Made by a program: the position numbers and the translations under genes. A DNA stretch of 64,000 nt from Geminicoccus roseus DSM 18922 (GTDB lineage: Bacteria > Pseudomonadota > Alphaproteobacteria > Geminicoccales > Geminicoccaceae): assembly GCF_000427665.1 (NCBI RefSeq), contig NZ_KE386572.1, positions 620,001 to 684,000 on the forward strand, read 5' to 3'. The notes under the pieces are model-generated. The model ran no database searches. It was not told the DNA's origin and saw nothing but the letters and a program-made list of their open reading frames with translations. This document shows positions 43,100 to 53,396 of this stretch, in pieces (the stretch's first letter is position 1; the number at the start of each line of letters is the position of its first letter).

Positions 43100-45660
43100 C
43101 ACACCACCACGTTCACGATCTTGTCGGGCACCACCACGATCTTCTTCAAGGGCCGGCCCTCCATGGCCCGGATCGTGCCGGGCTCGGCCAGCGCCGCCGC
43201 TTCGACCACGGCACGATCGGCGCCCTTGGCCACGCGAATCTCGCCGCGCCGCCTGCCGTTGACCTGGATCGGCAAGGTGATCTCGTCGCTGCCGGCCAGC
43301 GACATGTCCGGCGCCGGCCAGGGCGTCTCCGCCAGGAGCGTGGCATGGCCCAGCGCTTCCCAGGCCTCCTCGGTCACGTGCGGGATCATCGGATTGAGCA
43401 GGCGCACCAGGGTCTCGATCGCCTCACGCAGCACCGCCGGGGCGGGATCGCCGCGCTTGATGTGGCTTTCGATCGTGTTGTGCAGCTCGCGCAGCAGGGC
43501 GACCGCCTTGTTAAAGTGGAAACGCTCGATCGACTGGGTGACCCCGTCGATCGTCGCGTGCACGGCCCGGCGCAGCTCCAGGTCCGCGCCGGCGGCGGCG
43601 GACGGATCCGCTCCGGCCTCGCCCAGCCGCTCCCGGGTCTCCTCGACCAGCCGCCACAGGCGGTTCAGGTAGCGCCACGCCCCGTCGATGCCGCCGTCGG
43701 TCCATTCCAGGTCGCGGTCCGGCGGGCTGTCGGACAGCATGAACAGCCGGGCGGTGTCGGCGCCATAGGCCTGGATGATGTCGGTGGGGTCGATGGTGTT
43801 GAGCTTGGACTTGCTCATCTTCTCGACCCGGCCGGCCTTGACCGGCCGCTCGCCATCGACCGTCACCCAGTCCCCGGCCTCGTTCTTCCGGACCTTGCCC
43901 GGCTCCAGCCAGGCGCCGTTCTCGTCCTGGAAGGTCTGGTGGTTGATCATGCCCTGGGTGAACAGGCCCTGGAACGGCTCCTCCACCGAGAGATAGCCGA
44001 CCTTCTTCATCGCGCGGGCATAGAAGCGCGAATAGAGCAGGTGCAGCACGGCATGCTCGACGCCGCCGATATACTGGTCGACCGGCAGCCAGTAATCGAC
44101 CTCCTCCTTGCGGCAGGGGCCGTCGTCGTAGTGGGGCGAGCAGTAGCGTGCGAAATACCAGGACGATTCGACGAAGGTGTCCATCGTGTCGGTTTCGCGG
44201 GTGGCAGGCCGGCCGTCCGGCAGGGCCGTGTGCTTCCAGGTCGGGTGCAGGTCGAGCGGATTGCCGGGCCTGGAGAAGTCGACGTCCTCGGGCAGGGTCA
44301 CCGGCAGCTGATCGCGCGGCACCGGCACCACCGTGCCGTCCTCGGCATAGAGCACCGGGATCGGGCAGCCCCAGTAGCGCTGCCGGGACAGGCCCCAGTC
44401 GCGCAGGCGGAACTGGACCTGGCGCTCGCCGACTTCCATCTCCTCCAGCCGGTCGATCACCGTCTTCTTGGCAGTCGGCACGTCCAGGCCGTCCAGGAAT
44501 CCGGAATGGAACAGCCGTCCGTCGTCGGTGTAGGCCTCGTCGCCGATGGTGAAGCTGGCAGGGTCGGCCCCCTCGGGCAGAACCACCGGCAGGACCGGCC
44601 GGCCGTACTTGCGGGCGAACTCCAGGTCGCGCTGGTCATGGGCCGGGCAGCCGAAGATCGCCCCGGTGCCGTAGTCCATCAGCACGAAGTTCGCGACATA
44701 GACCGGCAGCAGCACGTCCGGCAGGAACGGGTGCCGGGCCTTCAGGCCGGTGTCGAAGCCCTTCTTCTCGGCCTTCTCCAGCGCCTCTTCGGACGTCCCG
44801 AGCAGCTTGCACTCCTCGGCGAACGCCTTCAGGCTCGGGTTCGTTTGTGCAATTTCCTCGGTCAGCGGGTGATCCGGGGCGATCGCCAGGAACGAGGCGC
44901 CGAACAGGGTGTCGGGCCTGGTGGTGTAGACCACCAGAGGCTCGTCCCGCCCCTCGATGCTGAAGCGGACCCTGGCGCCCTCGGAGCGGCCGATCCAGTT
45001 CTGCTGCATCAGCCGGACCTTGTCCGGCCAGCGGTCCAGCTTCTCCAGGCTGTCCAGCAGGTCCTGGGCGTAGTCGGTGATCTTGAAGAACCACTGGTTC
45101 AGCTTGCGCCGCTCGACCGGGGCGCCGGAGCGCCAGCCTTTGCCATCGATGACCTGCTCGTTGGCGAGCACGGTGTGGTCGACCGGGTCCCAGTTGACCC
45201 AGCTCTCCTTGCGGTAGACCAGGCCGGCCTCGAGGAAGTCGAGGAACATCGCCTGCTCGTGCTTGTAGTAGTCCGGCGAGCAGGTGGCGATCTCGCGCGA
45301 CCAGTCGAGCGACAGGCCCATGGTCTTCAGCTGGGCGCGCATCTCGGCGATGTTGTCGTAGGTCCACTTGGCCGGATGGATGCCGCGCTTGATCGCCGCC
45401 CCTTCCGCCGGCAGGCCGAACGCGTCCCAACCCATGGGATGCAGGACGTTGAACCCCTGCGCGCGCTTGTAGCGCGCCACCAGGTCGCCCAGCGTGTAGT
45501 TGCGGACATGGCCCATATGGATGCGCCCCGAGGGATAGGGAAACATCTCCATGGCGAAGAACTTGGGCTTGGTCTTGTCGACGCGCGCCTCGAACAGGCG
45601 GCGGTCTTCCCAGACCTGCTGCCATTTCTGTTCGGCGGCACGCAACGAGTATCGCGACAT
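43099..45660 (-). CDS. leuS: Leucine--tRNA ligase
   Basis: An 853-residue class I synthetase of normal length. HIGH motif as [15 protein letters not shown] (~residue 38-52), the editing domain with the TRPDTLFG signature ([16 protein letters not shown]), and KMSKS as [13 protein letters not shown]. The C-terminal anticodon domain ends ...[12 protein letters not shown]. It charges tRNA-Leu in the cytosol. It heads a block with lptE and holA. Confidence 0.98.
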   Translation of the reverse strand: MSRYSLRAAEQKWQQVWEDRRLFEARVDKTKPKFFAMEMFPYPSGRIHMGHVRNYTLGDLVARYKRAQGFNVLHPMGWDAFGLPAEGAAIKRGIHPAKWTYDNIAEMRAQLKTMGLSLDWSREIATCSPDYYKHEQAMFLDFLEAGLVYRKESWVNWDPVDHTVLANEQVIDGKGWRSGAPVERRKLNQWFFKITDYAQDLLDSLEKLDRWPDKVRLMQQNWIGRSEGARVRFSIEGRDEPLVVYTTRPDTLFGASFLAIAPDHPLTEEIAQTNPSLKAFAEECKLLGTSEEALEKAEKKGFDTGLKARHPFLPDVLLPVYVANFVLMDYGTGAIFGCPAHDQRDLEFARKYGRPVLPVVLPEGADPASFTIGDEAYTDDGRLFHSGFLDGLDVPTAKKTVIDRLEEMEVGERQVQFRLRDWGLSRQRYWGCPIPVLYAEDGTVVPVPRDQLPVTLPEDVDFSRPGNPLDLHPTWKHTALPDGRPATRETDTMDTFVESSWYFARYCSPHYDDGPCRKEEVDYWLPVDQYIGGVEHAVLHLLYSRFYARAMKKVGYLSVEEPFQGLFTQGMINHQTFQDENGAWLEPGKVRKNEAGDWVTVDGERPVKAGRVEKMSKSKLNTIDPTDIIQAYGADTARLFMLSDSPPDRDLEWTDGGIDGAWRYLNRLWRLVEETRERLGEAGADPSAAAGADLELRRAVHATIDGVTQSIERFHFNKAVALLRELHNTIESHIKRGDPAPAVLREAIETLVRLLNPMIPHVTEEAWEALGHATLLAETPWPAPDMSLAGSDEITLPIQVNGRRRGEIRVAKGADRAVVEAAALAEPGTIRAMEGRPLKKIVVVPDKIVNVVV

Positions 45661-45713
45661 GGCGGAAGCTTATCCGGTCGAAGGAAGCGGGAGAAACGAG
45701 AGGTCCGGCGCGA

Positions 45714-46250
45714 CTACTCGCTGTTGGCGGCGATCCGGAGCTGACGGGCACGGGTAAGGATGCGGTCCTCGAGGGCGGTCGCCGTCTGGGGGTCCACGGC
45801 CGCATCGAGCCATTCGCCACCCTCGGAGCGGGCCTGGCGCCAGACCGAGACCTTCACGCCGTCGGCGCGGAGGGTCTTGTCGCGGATCAGCACCTGCAGC
45901 TTGAACCGCTCGCTGGGCGCCTCGGCCGGCTGGTACCAGTCGGTGGTGATCAGGCCGCCGAACGGATCGGCGCTGGCGACGGGCATGAAGTCGATCGTGT
46001 CGAGCGAGGCGCGCCACAGATAGTTGTTCACCCCGATGCCGCCGGCATCCTCCTGGCGCGCCTTCGCTTCGCGGGAACGGGAGCCGTACAGGGTCAGGCC
46101 GTCGCCGCCGAAGATCGTGCCGGTGTCCTCGCGCCGACGCGCCTCATCGGGCTCCCACGGGCCGGCCTCGGATGGCGGCTTGGCCGGAGTCGCATCGGTG
46201 CATCCGGCCAGCACAGCCAGGAGAAGCAAGGTCGTCGATGATTTGCGCAC
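45714..46250 (-). CDS. DUF3576 family lipoprotein
   Basis: A 178-residue protein with a signal peptide ending in a lipobox (LLAVLAGC) and the DUF3576 core: GIGVNNYLWRASLDTIDFMP, ADPFGGLITTDWY and FKLQVLIRDKTLRADGV. It is a small outer-membrane-type lipoprotein family of alphaproteobacteria, nearly always next to leuS. Function unknown, an envelope role together with LptE is a reasonable guess. GTG 46250 (VRKSSTTLLLL) gives the only fitting signal peptide. Confidence 0.88.
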   Translation of the reverse strand: MRKSSTTLLLLAVLAGCTDATPAKPPSEAGPWEPDEARRREDTGTIFGGDGLTLYGSRSREAKARQEDAGGIGVNNYLWRASLDTIDFMPVASADPFGGLITTDWYQPAEAPSERFKLQVLIRDKTLRADGVKVSVWRQARSEGGEWLDAAVDPQTATALEDRILTRARQLRIAANSE

Positions 46251-46382
46251 GTTGCGAGCCCGAGTCCGCGATGATCCGAGGGGCGCTCTGAGGTCCCCTC
46301 TCCCCGGGGCGACCATAGCACGGTGCCGGGGAATCGCCAGTACAGGCAATGTTCCGGGCGCGATCTGCCAGCGCCCGCCGGC

Positions 46383-46955
46383 TCAGAAGCTCAGGCGGAT
46401 GCCCAGCCGGCCAGCGGCGTCGCCCTGGGGCTGGCTGTCGGAGCCGCCGGTGAGCGCCAGATCGCCTTCCAGCGTCAGCCAGGACCACGCGGCCAGGTCG
46501 GTGCTCAGCAGCATCGTGGACCGGGTATCGCCGACCGGAGTCTCGGTCTCGGCAAGCGCCAGGCGCGCGGTAACCGCACCGTAGCCGATGCCTGCTCCCA
46601 CCATCTCGGTGTGGAAGCCGCCATCGTTCAGGCGGAGCACGCTGCTGTTGAAGGTCCAGTCGTTCCAGACCAGCGCGCCGCCCAGCACGAAATCTTCCGA
46701 CATGGCCCTGGAAGGGGCCGCGCCCGTGCGCGGCTGCACGGCAACCTCCAGAGGAGCTGCCGAGAGATCGAAGCGGAGCCGATCGGTGGAACTGCCGCGC
46801 GGGGTGAAACCGAAGCTCATCGTGGCCGGACGATCGCCCTCCACGCCCGCATCACCGGCACCGCCCACATAGCCGCCGGGCACCAGGTCCGCCGCAGAAG
46901 CAAGCTGCGTCGTCCCGATCAGCACAACCATGCCGGCAACCAGCAGCCGCCACAT
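46383..46955 (-). CDS. Predicted small outer-membrane beta-barrel protein, unknown family
   Basis: A 190-residue protein with a Sec signal (MWRLLVAGMVVLIGTTQLASAA), then alternating polar/hydrophobic strands (TMSFGFTPR, LRFDLSAAPLEVAVQ, FVLGGALVWNDWTFNSSV, GAGIGYGAVTARLAL, TLEGDLALTGG) and a terminal Phe (RLGIRLSF). This is the pattern of a small eight-stranded barrel folded by BAM. It sits between the DUF3576 lipoprotein and two porins. ATG 46955 has GGAG 8 nt before it. I recognise no named family. Confidence 0.7.
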   Translation of the reverse strand: MWRLLVAGMVVLIGTTQLASAADLVPGGYVGGAGDAGVEGDRPATMSFGFTPRGSSTDRLRFDLSAAPLEVAVQPRTGAAPSRAMSEDFVLGGALVWNDWTFNSSVLRLNDGGFHTEMVGAGIGYGAVTARLALAETETPVGDTRSTMLLSTDLAAWSWLTLEGDLALTGGSDSQPQGDAAGRLGIRLSF

Positions 46956-47055
46956 TCCAGACACTCCGATGACCCAGCCACCCTGGCTGGCCATGATAAG
47001 ATTTCGCCGTCTCGGTCACTTTGCCAGGGGGCTGGCCACAGTGCGAGGAAGAAAC

Positions 47056-47089
47056 AAAAAAACTGCGGCGGGGTGGTACCCCGCCGCAG
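47056..47089 (-). terminator. Strong intrinsic terminator after porin 1
   Basis: CTGCGGCGGGG (47063-47073) and CCCCGCCGCAG (47079-47089) form an 11-bp stem with a 5-nt loop. In the minus-strand direction seven T follow. It ends the highly expressed-looking porin transcript. Confidence 0.92.
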
Positions 47090-47122
47090 CATTCCCAGAT
47101 GACCGGCCCCGAAGGGCCTGGA

Positions 47123-48178
47123 TCAGAACTGGATGTCGATCGCCACCAGGCCGGCGAAGTTCTCGTCGGCGCCCGGCAGGTCGGTGTCGTACAGGCCGAT
47201 GTCGGCCAGCAGCGAGACGCCCGGCATGATGCCCATGGTCGCGGAAGCGACGATGGCGGTCGGGTCGGTGTCGTTGGTGACGCCACCCACGGTCGCGTCG
47301 CCGCTGGCGGTCGAGTACTCGAGGCTCAGCTGCGCCGGACCGAAGGCGCCACCGACGCCGACGTTCCAGAAGTCGACATCCGGGGTGTCGCCACCGCGGT
47401 AGCCGTACGAACCAGCGACGTTGAAGCCGCCGAAGCCGACCGACACACCACCGGCCAGACCGTTGGTGTCCTCGTTGTCCGGACCGACCTTGGCGGTCGC
47501 ACCGGTGACCGAGGCCAGGATGTCGACGCCGGAGAAGGCACCCTTATAGGTGACCGCACCTTCGACGTGCTGACGACCACCGCCGTCGGAGTCGTCGTTC
47601 TGGCTGATCAGGCCGCCGGCATCATCGTCCGGAGCGAACGACACGCCAGCCTGGAAGCCGGCGATCTCGGGGGTGTAGTACACCACCTTGGTCGCCGCGC
47701 CGCTCAGCGGAACGACATAGGTGTAGATCGGGTTGTCGAAGGCGGGGTTGAAGTCGCCGTCGACACCGCCGGTACCGGCAGCGATCGTGCTGGAGATGAC
47801 CTTCGAGTTATCGGCCGGGCCGACCTCGTTACCCACACGGACTTCACCCCAGCCGCCGCGGATGAACAGCCAGCCGCGGTCGACGAACTGGCTACGGCCG
47901 TTGTCGAGACGCAGACGGAAGCGTCCGCCGTACTCCATCAGGCTGCCGTCGTCCTTGCCGCGGACGTCCACGAACAGACGGTTGTTCGAGTACATCCCGT
48001 AGCCGGGATCGTTGCCGCTGAGGGAGTCGTTCTCGCCGAACACCACGCCAGACCGGAACTGACCCGACAGGGTGATGTCGAGCGCGCCACCCGGCATCAC
48101 CTCGGCCGCGTTGGCGGCACCCGAAGCCGCGACAACGCCTGAGGCCACGCCGGCCAACAGGAGGGTCTTGATCCTCAT
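47123..48178 (-). CDS. Gram-negative porin (Porin_4 type), paralogue 1
   Basis: A 351-residue trimeric-porin-like protein. Signal peptide MRIKTLLLAGVASGVVAASG cleaved after GAANA, then the family start AEVMPGGALDITLSGQFRSG, the RFRLRLDNGRSQFVDRGWLF block and a C-terminal Phe (AIDIQF). Passive diffusion channel in the outer membrane. GAAGGAAGGA precedes ATG 48178. It has its own strong terminator. Codons are very GC-biased and consistent, as in highly expressed genes. Confidence 0.92.
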   Translation of the reverse strand: MRIKTLLLAGVASGVVAASGAANAAEVMPGGALDITLSGQFRSGVVFGENDSLSGNDPGYGMYSNNRLFVDVRGKDDGSLMEYGGRFRLRLDNGRSQFVDRGWLFIRGGWGEVRVGNEVGPADNSKVISSTIAAGTGGVDGDFNPAFDNPIYTYVVPLSGAATKVVYYTPEIAGFQAGVSFAPDDDAGGLISQNDDSDGGGRQHVEGAVTYKGAFSGVDILASVTGATAKVGPDNEDTNGLAGGVSVGFGGFNVAGSYGYRGGDTPDVDFWNVGVGGAFGPAQLSLEYSTASGDATVGGVTNDTDPTAIVASATMGIMPGVSLLADIGLYDTDLPGADENFAGLVAIDIQF

Positions 48179-48396
48179 ATCTATCCTTCCTTCTCGAACT
48201 AGCGCGACCTTTTGAACCGGACCGGAGGTCCCGACCAAGGTCCTATCCGATTAACCGGACGACCTGCACGGCCCAGTCGCCGAGGGAGTAGTTGCCCACC
48301 GCGACTGCACGCCTCAACTCGTTTCGGAGCCTCGTCCCGGGGTAGCGTCGACCGTGCGACATTAGTGCAACATGCCTGTCCCGCGCCCAGACCCGC

Positions 48397-49416
48397 CTAG
48401 AAGTCGATCCGCATTTGCAAAAGGCCAGCAATGTAGTCGCCTGATGTATCGGGATCTGCGTATTCAACATCATTCCGAAAAGACACACCGGGCATCAGCT
48501 TAATTGTTGTGGAGAATATCACAATGTCCGGATCGACATTGCCTTCGGATGATGCTCCATATTCCGTGCTTAGCGAAAGAGGACCATGCTTCCAGCCAAT
48601 CCCGACGTTCCAGTAGTCTAGATTTTCTCCATCTTCATCACCAGTACCGTACGAGCCAGCCATTCCCCAGTCCGAGTATTCCAGCAGGAAACCGGCGGAT
48701 ATGCCATTCACGTCGTTTCCGCTCGTTTCGTTCTTTCCAGCGGTGGCGACCACCGCCACGCCGAAGCCGAGCGGACCGGTGGTTCCGTCATAGCGCACGC
48801 CACCTTCGAGCATGTTCTTGGTGTCGCCGTCCGAATCGTCGATCGACGATATCAGGCCGTTCGCGCCGGTATCGGGGGTGAACGACAGGCCGGCCTGCAG
48901 CCCGCCGAAGGTCGGCGTCAGGTAGTTGATCTTGGTGGCCTGTCCGGAAGGGGCGAGTTCGTAGCGGACGATCTGGCCGGGCTGGTCTCCGTCCATGCCG
49001 CCGGTGCCGGCGGCGATGCTGAACGAGCCGATCACGAAGGGAAGATCGTCGTCGGTGACACCCTTCTGGTTGCCGAACTGTACCTCGCCATAGCTGCCGC
49101 GCAGGTAGAGGTAGCTGCGGTCGACCAGGTTGGTCCGGCCATTGTCGAGACGCAGGCGGAAGCGCCCGCCATATTCGGTCTGGCTGGCGTCGTCCTTGCC
49201 GCTGACCAGGATCTCGAAGCGGTGGTCGGTGCTGAAGCCGTAGCCCGGATCCGACCCGGACAGGACCTCGTCACCGCCGAACACGAAGCCGGAACGCAGC
49301 GATCCCTTGAGCTTAATGTCGAGGTCACCGCCCGGGCTGATCTCCGCTGCGCTGGCAGATCCCGCCGCGGAAGCAAGGGCTAGGGGGGCCACGCAGAAGA
49401 TCCACTGGATACGCAT
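48397..49416 (-). CDS. Gram-negative porin (Porin_4 type), paralogue 2
   Basis: A 339-residue paralogue of the adjacent porin: AEISPGGDLDIKLKGSLRSGF, DPGYGFSTDHRFEI, RFRLRLDNGRTNLVDRSYLY and a terminal Phe (QMRIDF). Signal peptide MRIQWIFCVAPLALASAAG cut after SASA. The last third (48397-~48750) is visibly richer in A/T and uses rarer codons than the first two-thirds and than paralogue 1. AGGA lies 6 nt before ATG 49416. The two genes are 218 nt apart on the same strand. Confidence 0.9.
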   Translation of the reverse strand: MRIQWIFCVAPLALASAAGSASAAEISPGGDLDIKLKGSLRSGFVFGGDEVLSGSDPGYGFSTDHRFEILVSGKDDASQTEYGGRFRLRLDNGRTNLVDRSYLYLRGSYGEVQFGNQKGVTDDDLPFVIGSFSIAAGTGGMDGDQPGQIVRYELAPSGQATKINYLTPTFGGLQAGLSFTPDTGANGLISSIDDSDGDTKNMLEGGVRYDGTTGPLGFGVAVVATAGKNETSGNDVNGISAGFLLEYSDWGMAGSYGTGDEDGENLDYWNVGIGWKHGPLSLSTEYGASSEGNVDPDIVIFSTTIKLMPGVSFRNDVEYADPDTSGDYIAGLLQMRIDF

Positions 49417-49703
49417 TGCAAGTCCTATGCTGTGCATCGGGCTGGTCATCGCCGCTCGGTCGAGATGAGGTTGCCCGGCAGGGATTGGCAGAGCGTGCCG
49501 TCGCCCAGCCCGCAAGGGGTGGCCAGATCCAGCACATCAGCGGACGCCAGCCTTGCCGGAGACCGCGAGCCGCCGATGACGTTCCTGTGCGCAATGGTAG
49601 AAACCATCACGACGACTGCGGCGGGATTGCGTTTTTTGCCGTGGCACGACATGTCGGCCACCTGGAGGAACCGAGTGCCGCCCGCCTCCGGCCGAGGAGA
49701 CCC

Positions 49704-50408
49704 ATGAACAACGATCTGTCCGCCACCTCCGCCGTCGAGGCTGCCCTGGCCGACGTCCGCAGCCGCATCGCGGAGGCGGCGACCACGGCCGGCCGCGATC
49801 CCGAGGAGGTCACCCTGGTCGCGGTCAGCAAGGTCCAGCCGGCCGAGCGGATCGAGGCGGCGCTGCAGGCGGGGCAGCGGGTGTTCGGCGAGAACTACGT
49901 GCAGGAGGCCAAGGGCCGCTGGCCGGCCCTGCGCGAGCGGTTCGGGGGCATCGAGCTGCACCTGATCGGGCCGTTGCAGACCAACAAGGCCGGCGAGGCC
50001 GTGGCGCTGTTCGACGTGATCCAGACGCTCGACCGGGACAAGCTGGCCCGCGCCCTGGTCAAGGAACGGGAGAAGCAGGGCAGCCTGCCGCGCCTCTACG
50101 TCCAGGTGAACACCGGCGAGGAGCCGCAGAAGGCAGGCATCCTGCCAGGAGATCTCGACCGGTTCCTCGCCCTGTGCCGCGACGAGCTCGGCCTGTCGAT
50201 CGAGGGACTGATGGCGATCCCGCCGGAGGGAGACGACATCGCCCCGCATGCCGCCCTCCTGGCCAAGTTCGCCAAGCGACACGGCGTCGGCAAGCTCTCG
50301 ATCGGGATGAGCGCCGACTACGAGACGGCGATCCGCTTTGGCGCCACCCATGTCCGGGTCGGCTCCGCCATCTTCGGCGCCCGTCCTCCCAAGGCGCCGG
50401 CCGGATGA
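49704..50408 (+). CDS. yggS: YggS family pyridoxal-phosphate homeostasis protein
   Basis: A 234-residue single-domain PLP protein of the alanine-racemase N-terminal barrel type. The cofactor Lys is in TLVAVSKVQPAERI, followed by FGENYVQEAKGRW, IGPLQTNKA and SIGMSADYETAI. It buffers free PLP in the cytosol and affects amino-acid pools. GAGGAG lies 6 nt before ATG 49704. Convergent with the S4/helicase pair. Confidence 0.96.
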   Translation: MNNDLSATSAVEAALADVRSRIAEAATTAGRDPEEVTLVAVSKVQPAERIEAALQAGQRVFGENYVQEAKGRWPALRERFGGIELHLIGPLQTNKAGEAVALFDVIQTLDRDKLARALVKEREKQGSLPRLYVQVNTGEEPQKAGILPGDLDRFLALCRDELGLSIEGLMAIPPEGDDIAPHAALLAKFAKRHGVGKLSIGMSADYETAIRFGATHVRVGSAIFGARPPKAPAG

Positions 50409-50478
50409 TCGGGCAGGCTGGTCGCTTCCCGGTTGCGGCTCCGGCCCGACCGGCTGACCGGCCGGGCCGGGCGGCCGA

Positions 50479-50748
50479 TCAGCCGGTCGGAAGTTCCTGG
50501 TAGTGTTCGCGCGCCTCGGTGAAGGGCCCGCGGCGCTTGGGCATCGCCAGGACCCGGACCACCTTGATGTCCCGGCCCTGCGGCAGGGTCAGCACCATCC
50601 CGGTGCGCACTTGAAGGTGGGACTTGGTGACCACGCGTTCATCGACGCGGACCCGGCCCTTCTGCACCAGCTTCTGGGCGTCGGAGCGGCTCTTGCAGAA
50701 CCGCGTATGCCAGAGCCACATGTCCAGTCTCAGCGCTTCGTCGTGCAA
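50479..50748 (-). CDS. S4-domain RNA-binding protein (Hsp15-like)
   Basis: An 89-residue protein that is almost wholly an S4 domain: LRLDMWLWHTRFCKSRSDAQKLVQKGRVRVD. Hsp15 of E. coli binds free 50S subunits carrying a nascent chain. The arrangement with an upstream Suv3-like helicase, 42 nt away on the same strand, is conserved in alphaproteobacteria and points to RNA metabolism. Confidence 0.9.
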   Translation of the reverse strand: MHDEALRLDMWLWHTRFCKSRSDAQKLVQKGRVRVDERVVTKSHLQVRTGMVLTLPQGRDIKVVRVLAMPKRRGPFTEAREHYQELPTG

Positions 50749-50790
50749 GTTGCCTCCTCTTCACCGGTCTCCCACCGGTTCTCCTGATCC

Positions 50791-53319
50791 TCAACTGCTT
50801 CCCGCGACCAGAGTTCGCAGCACCGCGAACGGCGAATCGCTGCGTCCCGCCCGGGCGGCGCGCTTGCGTTCGACCGGATCCGGCCGCCGCCGCTTGCGCA
50901 TGCGCACCAACCTGCGCGCATCTCCCTCCATCACGCAGGCGAAACCCAGCCCCGCGGCCACCGCGACCAGTTCGTCGAGCTTCAGGCCAGCTTCCGCGGC
51001 GAGATCGCCCGGCAGGTCGAACAGCCGGCTCTGCCGGGCTCGGCCGCGCAGCTGCGCCGCCAGCCGCTCGGCCACGTCCAGCCGGACCGCCACCTCGCCG
51101 AACCGGGCAAAGCCCAGGGCCGCCAGCGTGTCCTGGGAAAGGTCCGGCACGTCGCGCCAGGTGGTGGCCCCCTCCGGCGGCAAGGGGCATGGCCGCCCCG
51201 TCCAGACCCTGGCCAGCACGGCGATCACCGCCCGCGCGCGCGGGCGCATCAGGTCCGGCAGGAACAGCCATTCGACGCCCATCCGGACGCCCAGCCGGGC
51301 CAGGGCCTTGCGGTCCGCGTCGCTGAGCGGGGCGGAGACGCTCTCGACCCGGTCGATCCGGATCGCTCCCATCCCTTCCACCAGCGCATAGGCGACCCCG
51401 CGCACCGCGCCGCTCAGCGCGGGATCGTCGCTGGCGGTCCTCAGACGCTCGATCCTGCCGACGCCGCGGGCGAGCCAGCGGCTCAGCCGGTGGCCGAGTT
51501 CCCCTGCCACCCGGTCGCGCAGGTCGCCCCGCAGCTCCGGGCTGAGCTTGGGCCGCACCGACGGGCGCAAGGGCGCCCCGCCCGGCACCAGCGTGCCCAC
51601 CAGGGCACCCTGCCAGCGCACCGACCCGTCCGCCTCGAAGCGGATGTCCGGCTCCGGCGCCTCGATCATCTGGCCGACGCGCTTCTCCAGGGCCGGCCGC
51701 AGCGCCCGGCGCGCGGCGGCGCCCAACGCCTTGCGCGCCAGATCCGCCTCGCCCGGCAGCGGCGTGAAGTCGAGGCCCTCGATGGTCCCGACCGGATGGC
51801 CGTCCACCGCCAGGGCGCCGTCCGGATCCACCGTCGCCGGCAGGTCGTCATGCTCGCGCAGGGAGCGCAGCAGGGCGGTGGTGCGCTTGTCGACGAAGCG
51901 CTGCATCAGCCGCTCGTGCAGCGCGTCGGACAGGCGGTCCTCCACGGCGCGCGCCCGCTCCTGCCAGTGGGCCGCGTCGCGGAACCATTCCTGGCGATGC
52001 GACAGGTAGGTCCAGGTGCGGATGTGCGACAGCCGGCCCATCAGGGTCTCGATGTCGCCGTCCATCCGGTCGATATGGTCGATGGTCCGCGCCACCCAGT
52101 CCGCCGGGATGACCCCTTCGGGCCCGGTCAGGTGGCGGTAGATCGTGCTGAGCAGATGGAGATGGCTCTCGGCCAGGATCTTGGAGAAGTCCGGGGTCTG
52201 ACAGACGCTCCACAGGAGCCTCACCCGATCCGGCCGGTCGGCGATGTGGCGGATCTCGTCGCGCGCCGACAGCATGTGCAGGGAGCGGTCGTCCAGCGCG
52301 TCGCGCACCTTCCACAAGGCGCCCCGCATCGCGGGATCGGGCGGTTCGGCGTCCAGGGAACGCAGCAGGCCCTGCAGGGAGCGGAAGTCGAGCGCGGAAT
52401 TGCGCCAGCGCAGCGCCTTGAGCGGCGGGAAGCTGTGGGTCTCCACCGCCTCGACGATCCGCTCGTCCAGTTCGCCCACGCCGTTGGTGGTGCCGAACGT
52501 GCCGTCGGCCATGTGGCGCCCTGCCCGCCCGGCGATCTGCCCGACCTCGGTGGCGGCGAGCTTGCGGCGCTCGCGCCCGTCGAACTTGTGCAGGGCCGCG
52601 AAGCCGACATGGGTGAGGTCCATGTTCAGCCCCATACCGATCGCGTCGGTGGCGACCAGGTAGTCGACCTCCCCCGCCTGGTACATCGCGACCTGGGCGT
52701 TGCGGGTGCGCGGGCTGAGCGAGCCCATCACGATCGCTGCCCCGCCGCGCTGGCGGCGGATCACCTCGCCCAGCGCGTAGACGTCGGCCGCCGTGAAGGC
52801 GACGATCGCCGAGCGGCGCGGCAGCCGGTGCAGCTTGGTCTCGCCGGCATGGATCAGGGTCGACATGCGCGGCCGGGCGATCAGCACCGCGTCGGGGATC
52901 AGGCGCTTGATCAGCGGCTTGATCGTGTCGGAACCCAGGAAGATCGTTTCGTCCAGGCCGCGGGCATTGAGCAGGCGGTCGGTGAAGACATGGCCGCGCT
53001 CCCAGTCGGCGCAGAGCTGGATCTCGTCCACGGCAAGGCAGCCGACCGGGCGGTCCAGCGGCATGGCCTCGACCGTCGCGACCACGTACGGCGCTTTGTC
53101 GCTGCCGATCTTCTCCTCGCCGGTCACCAGCTGTACTGCATCTGGACCGCGCTGTTTCACGATACGGTCGTAAATCTCACGGGCCAGCAGCCGGAGAGGG
53201 AGACCGATCATGCCGGAACGGTGCGCGAGAAGACGCTCGATCGCGAAGTGCGTCTTTCCGGTATTGGTCGGCCCGAGGACCGCCAGGATGCGCGAGGATG
53301 ATTGGCGCATCGAGCTCAT
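50791..53319 (-). CDS. Suv3-like DEAD/H RNA helicase
   Basis: An 842-residue superfamily 2 helicase related to mitochondrial SUV3. Walker A GPTNTGKT (residues 16-23), the DEIQ box (VDEIQLCADW), motif VI-like QIAGRAGRHM and the SUV3-type MSSMRQSSSRILAVLGPTNTGK start are visible. In mitochondria SUV3 partners PNPase in RNA turnover. A similar role is likely in alphaproteobacteria. The C-terminal ~250 residues are alpha-specific, basic at the end. ATG 53319 chosen. The frame upstream to 53475 lacks homology and overlaps the divergent cyclase gene. Confidence 0.93.
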   Translation of the reverse strand: MSSMRQSSSRILAVLGPTNTGKTHFAIERLLAHRSGMIGLPLRLLAREIYDRIVKQRGPDAVQLVTGEEKIGSDKAPYVVATVEAMPLDRPVGCLAVDEIQLCADWERGHVFTDRLLNARGLDETIFLGSDTIKPLIKRLIPDAVLIARPRMSTLIHAGETKLHRLPRRSAIVAFTAADVYALGEVIRRQRGGAAIVMGSLSPRTRNAQVAMYQAGEVDYLVATDAIGMGLNMDLTHVGFAALHKFDGRERRKLAATEVGQIAGRAGRHMADGTFGTTNGVGELDERIVEAVETHSFPPLKALRWRNSALDFRSLQGLLRSLDAEPPDPAMRGALWKVRDALDDRSLHMLSARDEIRHIADRPDRVRLLWSVCQTPDFSKILAESHLHLLSTIYRHLTGPEGVIPADWVARTIDHIDRMDGDIETLMGRLSHIRTWTYLSHRQEWFRDAAHWQERARAVEDRLSDALHERLMQRFVDKRTTALLRSLREHDDLPATVDPDGALAVDGHPVGTIEGLDFTPLPGEADLARKALGAAARRALRPALEKRVGQMIEAPEPDIRFEADGSVRWQGALVGTLVPGGAPLRPSVRPKLSPELRGDLRDRVAGELGHRLSRWLARGVGRIERLRTASDDPALSGAVRGVAYALVEGMGAIRIDRVESVSAPLSDADRKALARLGVRMGVEWLFLPDLMRPRARAVIAVLARVWTGRPCPLPPEGATTWRDVPDLSQDTLAALGFARFGEVAVRLDVAERLAAQLRGRARQSRLFDLPGDLAAEAGLKLDELVAVAAGLGFACVMEGDARRLVRMRKRRRPDPVERKRAARAGRSDSPFAVLRTLVAGSS

Positions 53320-53396
53320 GACCAGGAAGATTCCTCTCTCCGCGGCCGATTGCAAGAGGACGCGACAGCAAATGCGCATCGGGGAATGACCGCCGG

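Noticed and set aside
43345-45744. Plus-strand open frame of ~800 codons opposite leuS
   Set aside because: Same kind of shadow; leuS has HIGH, KMSKS and editing motifs.
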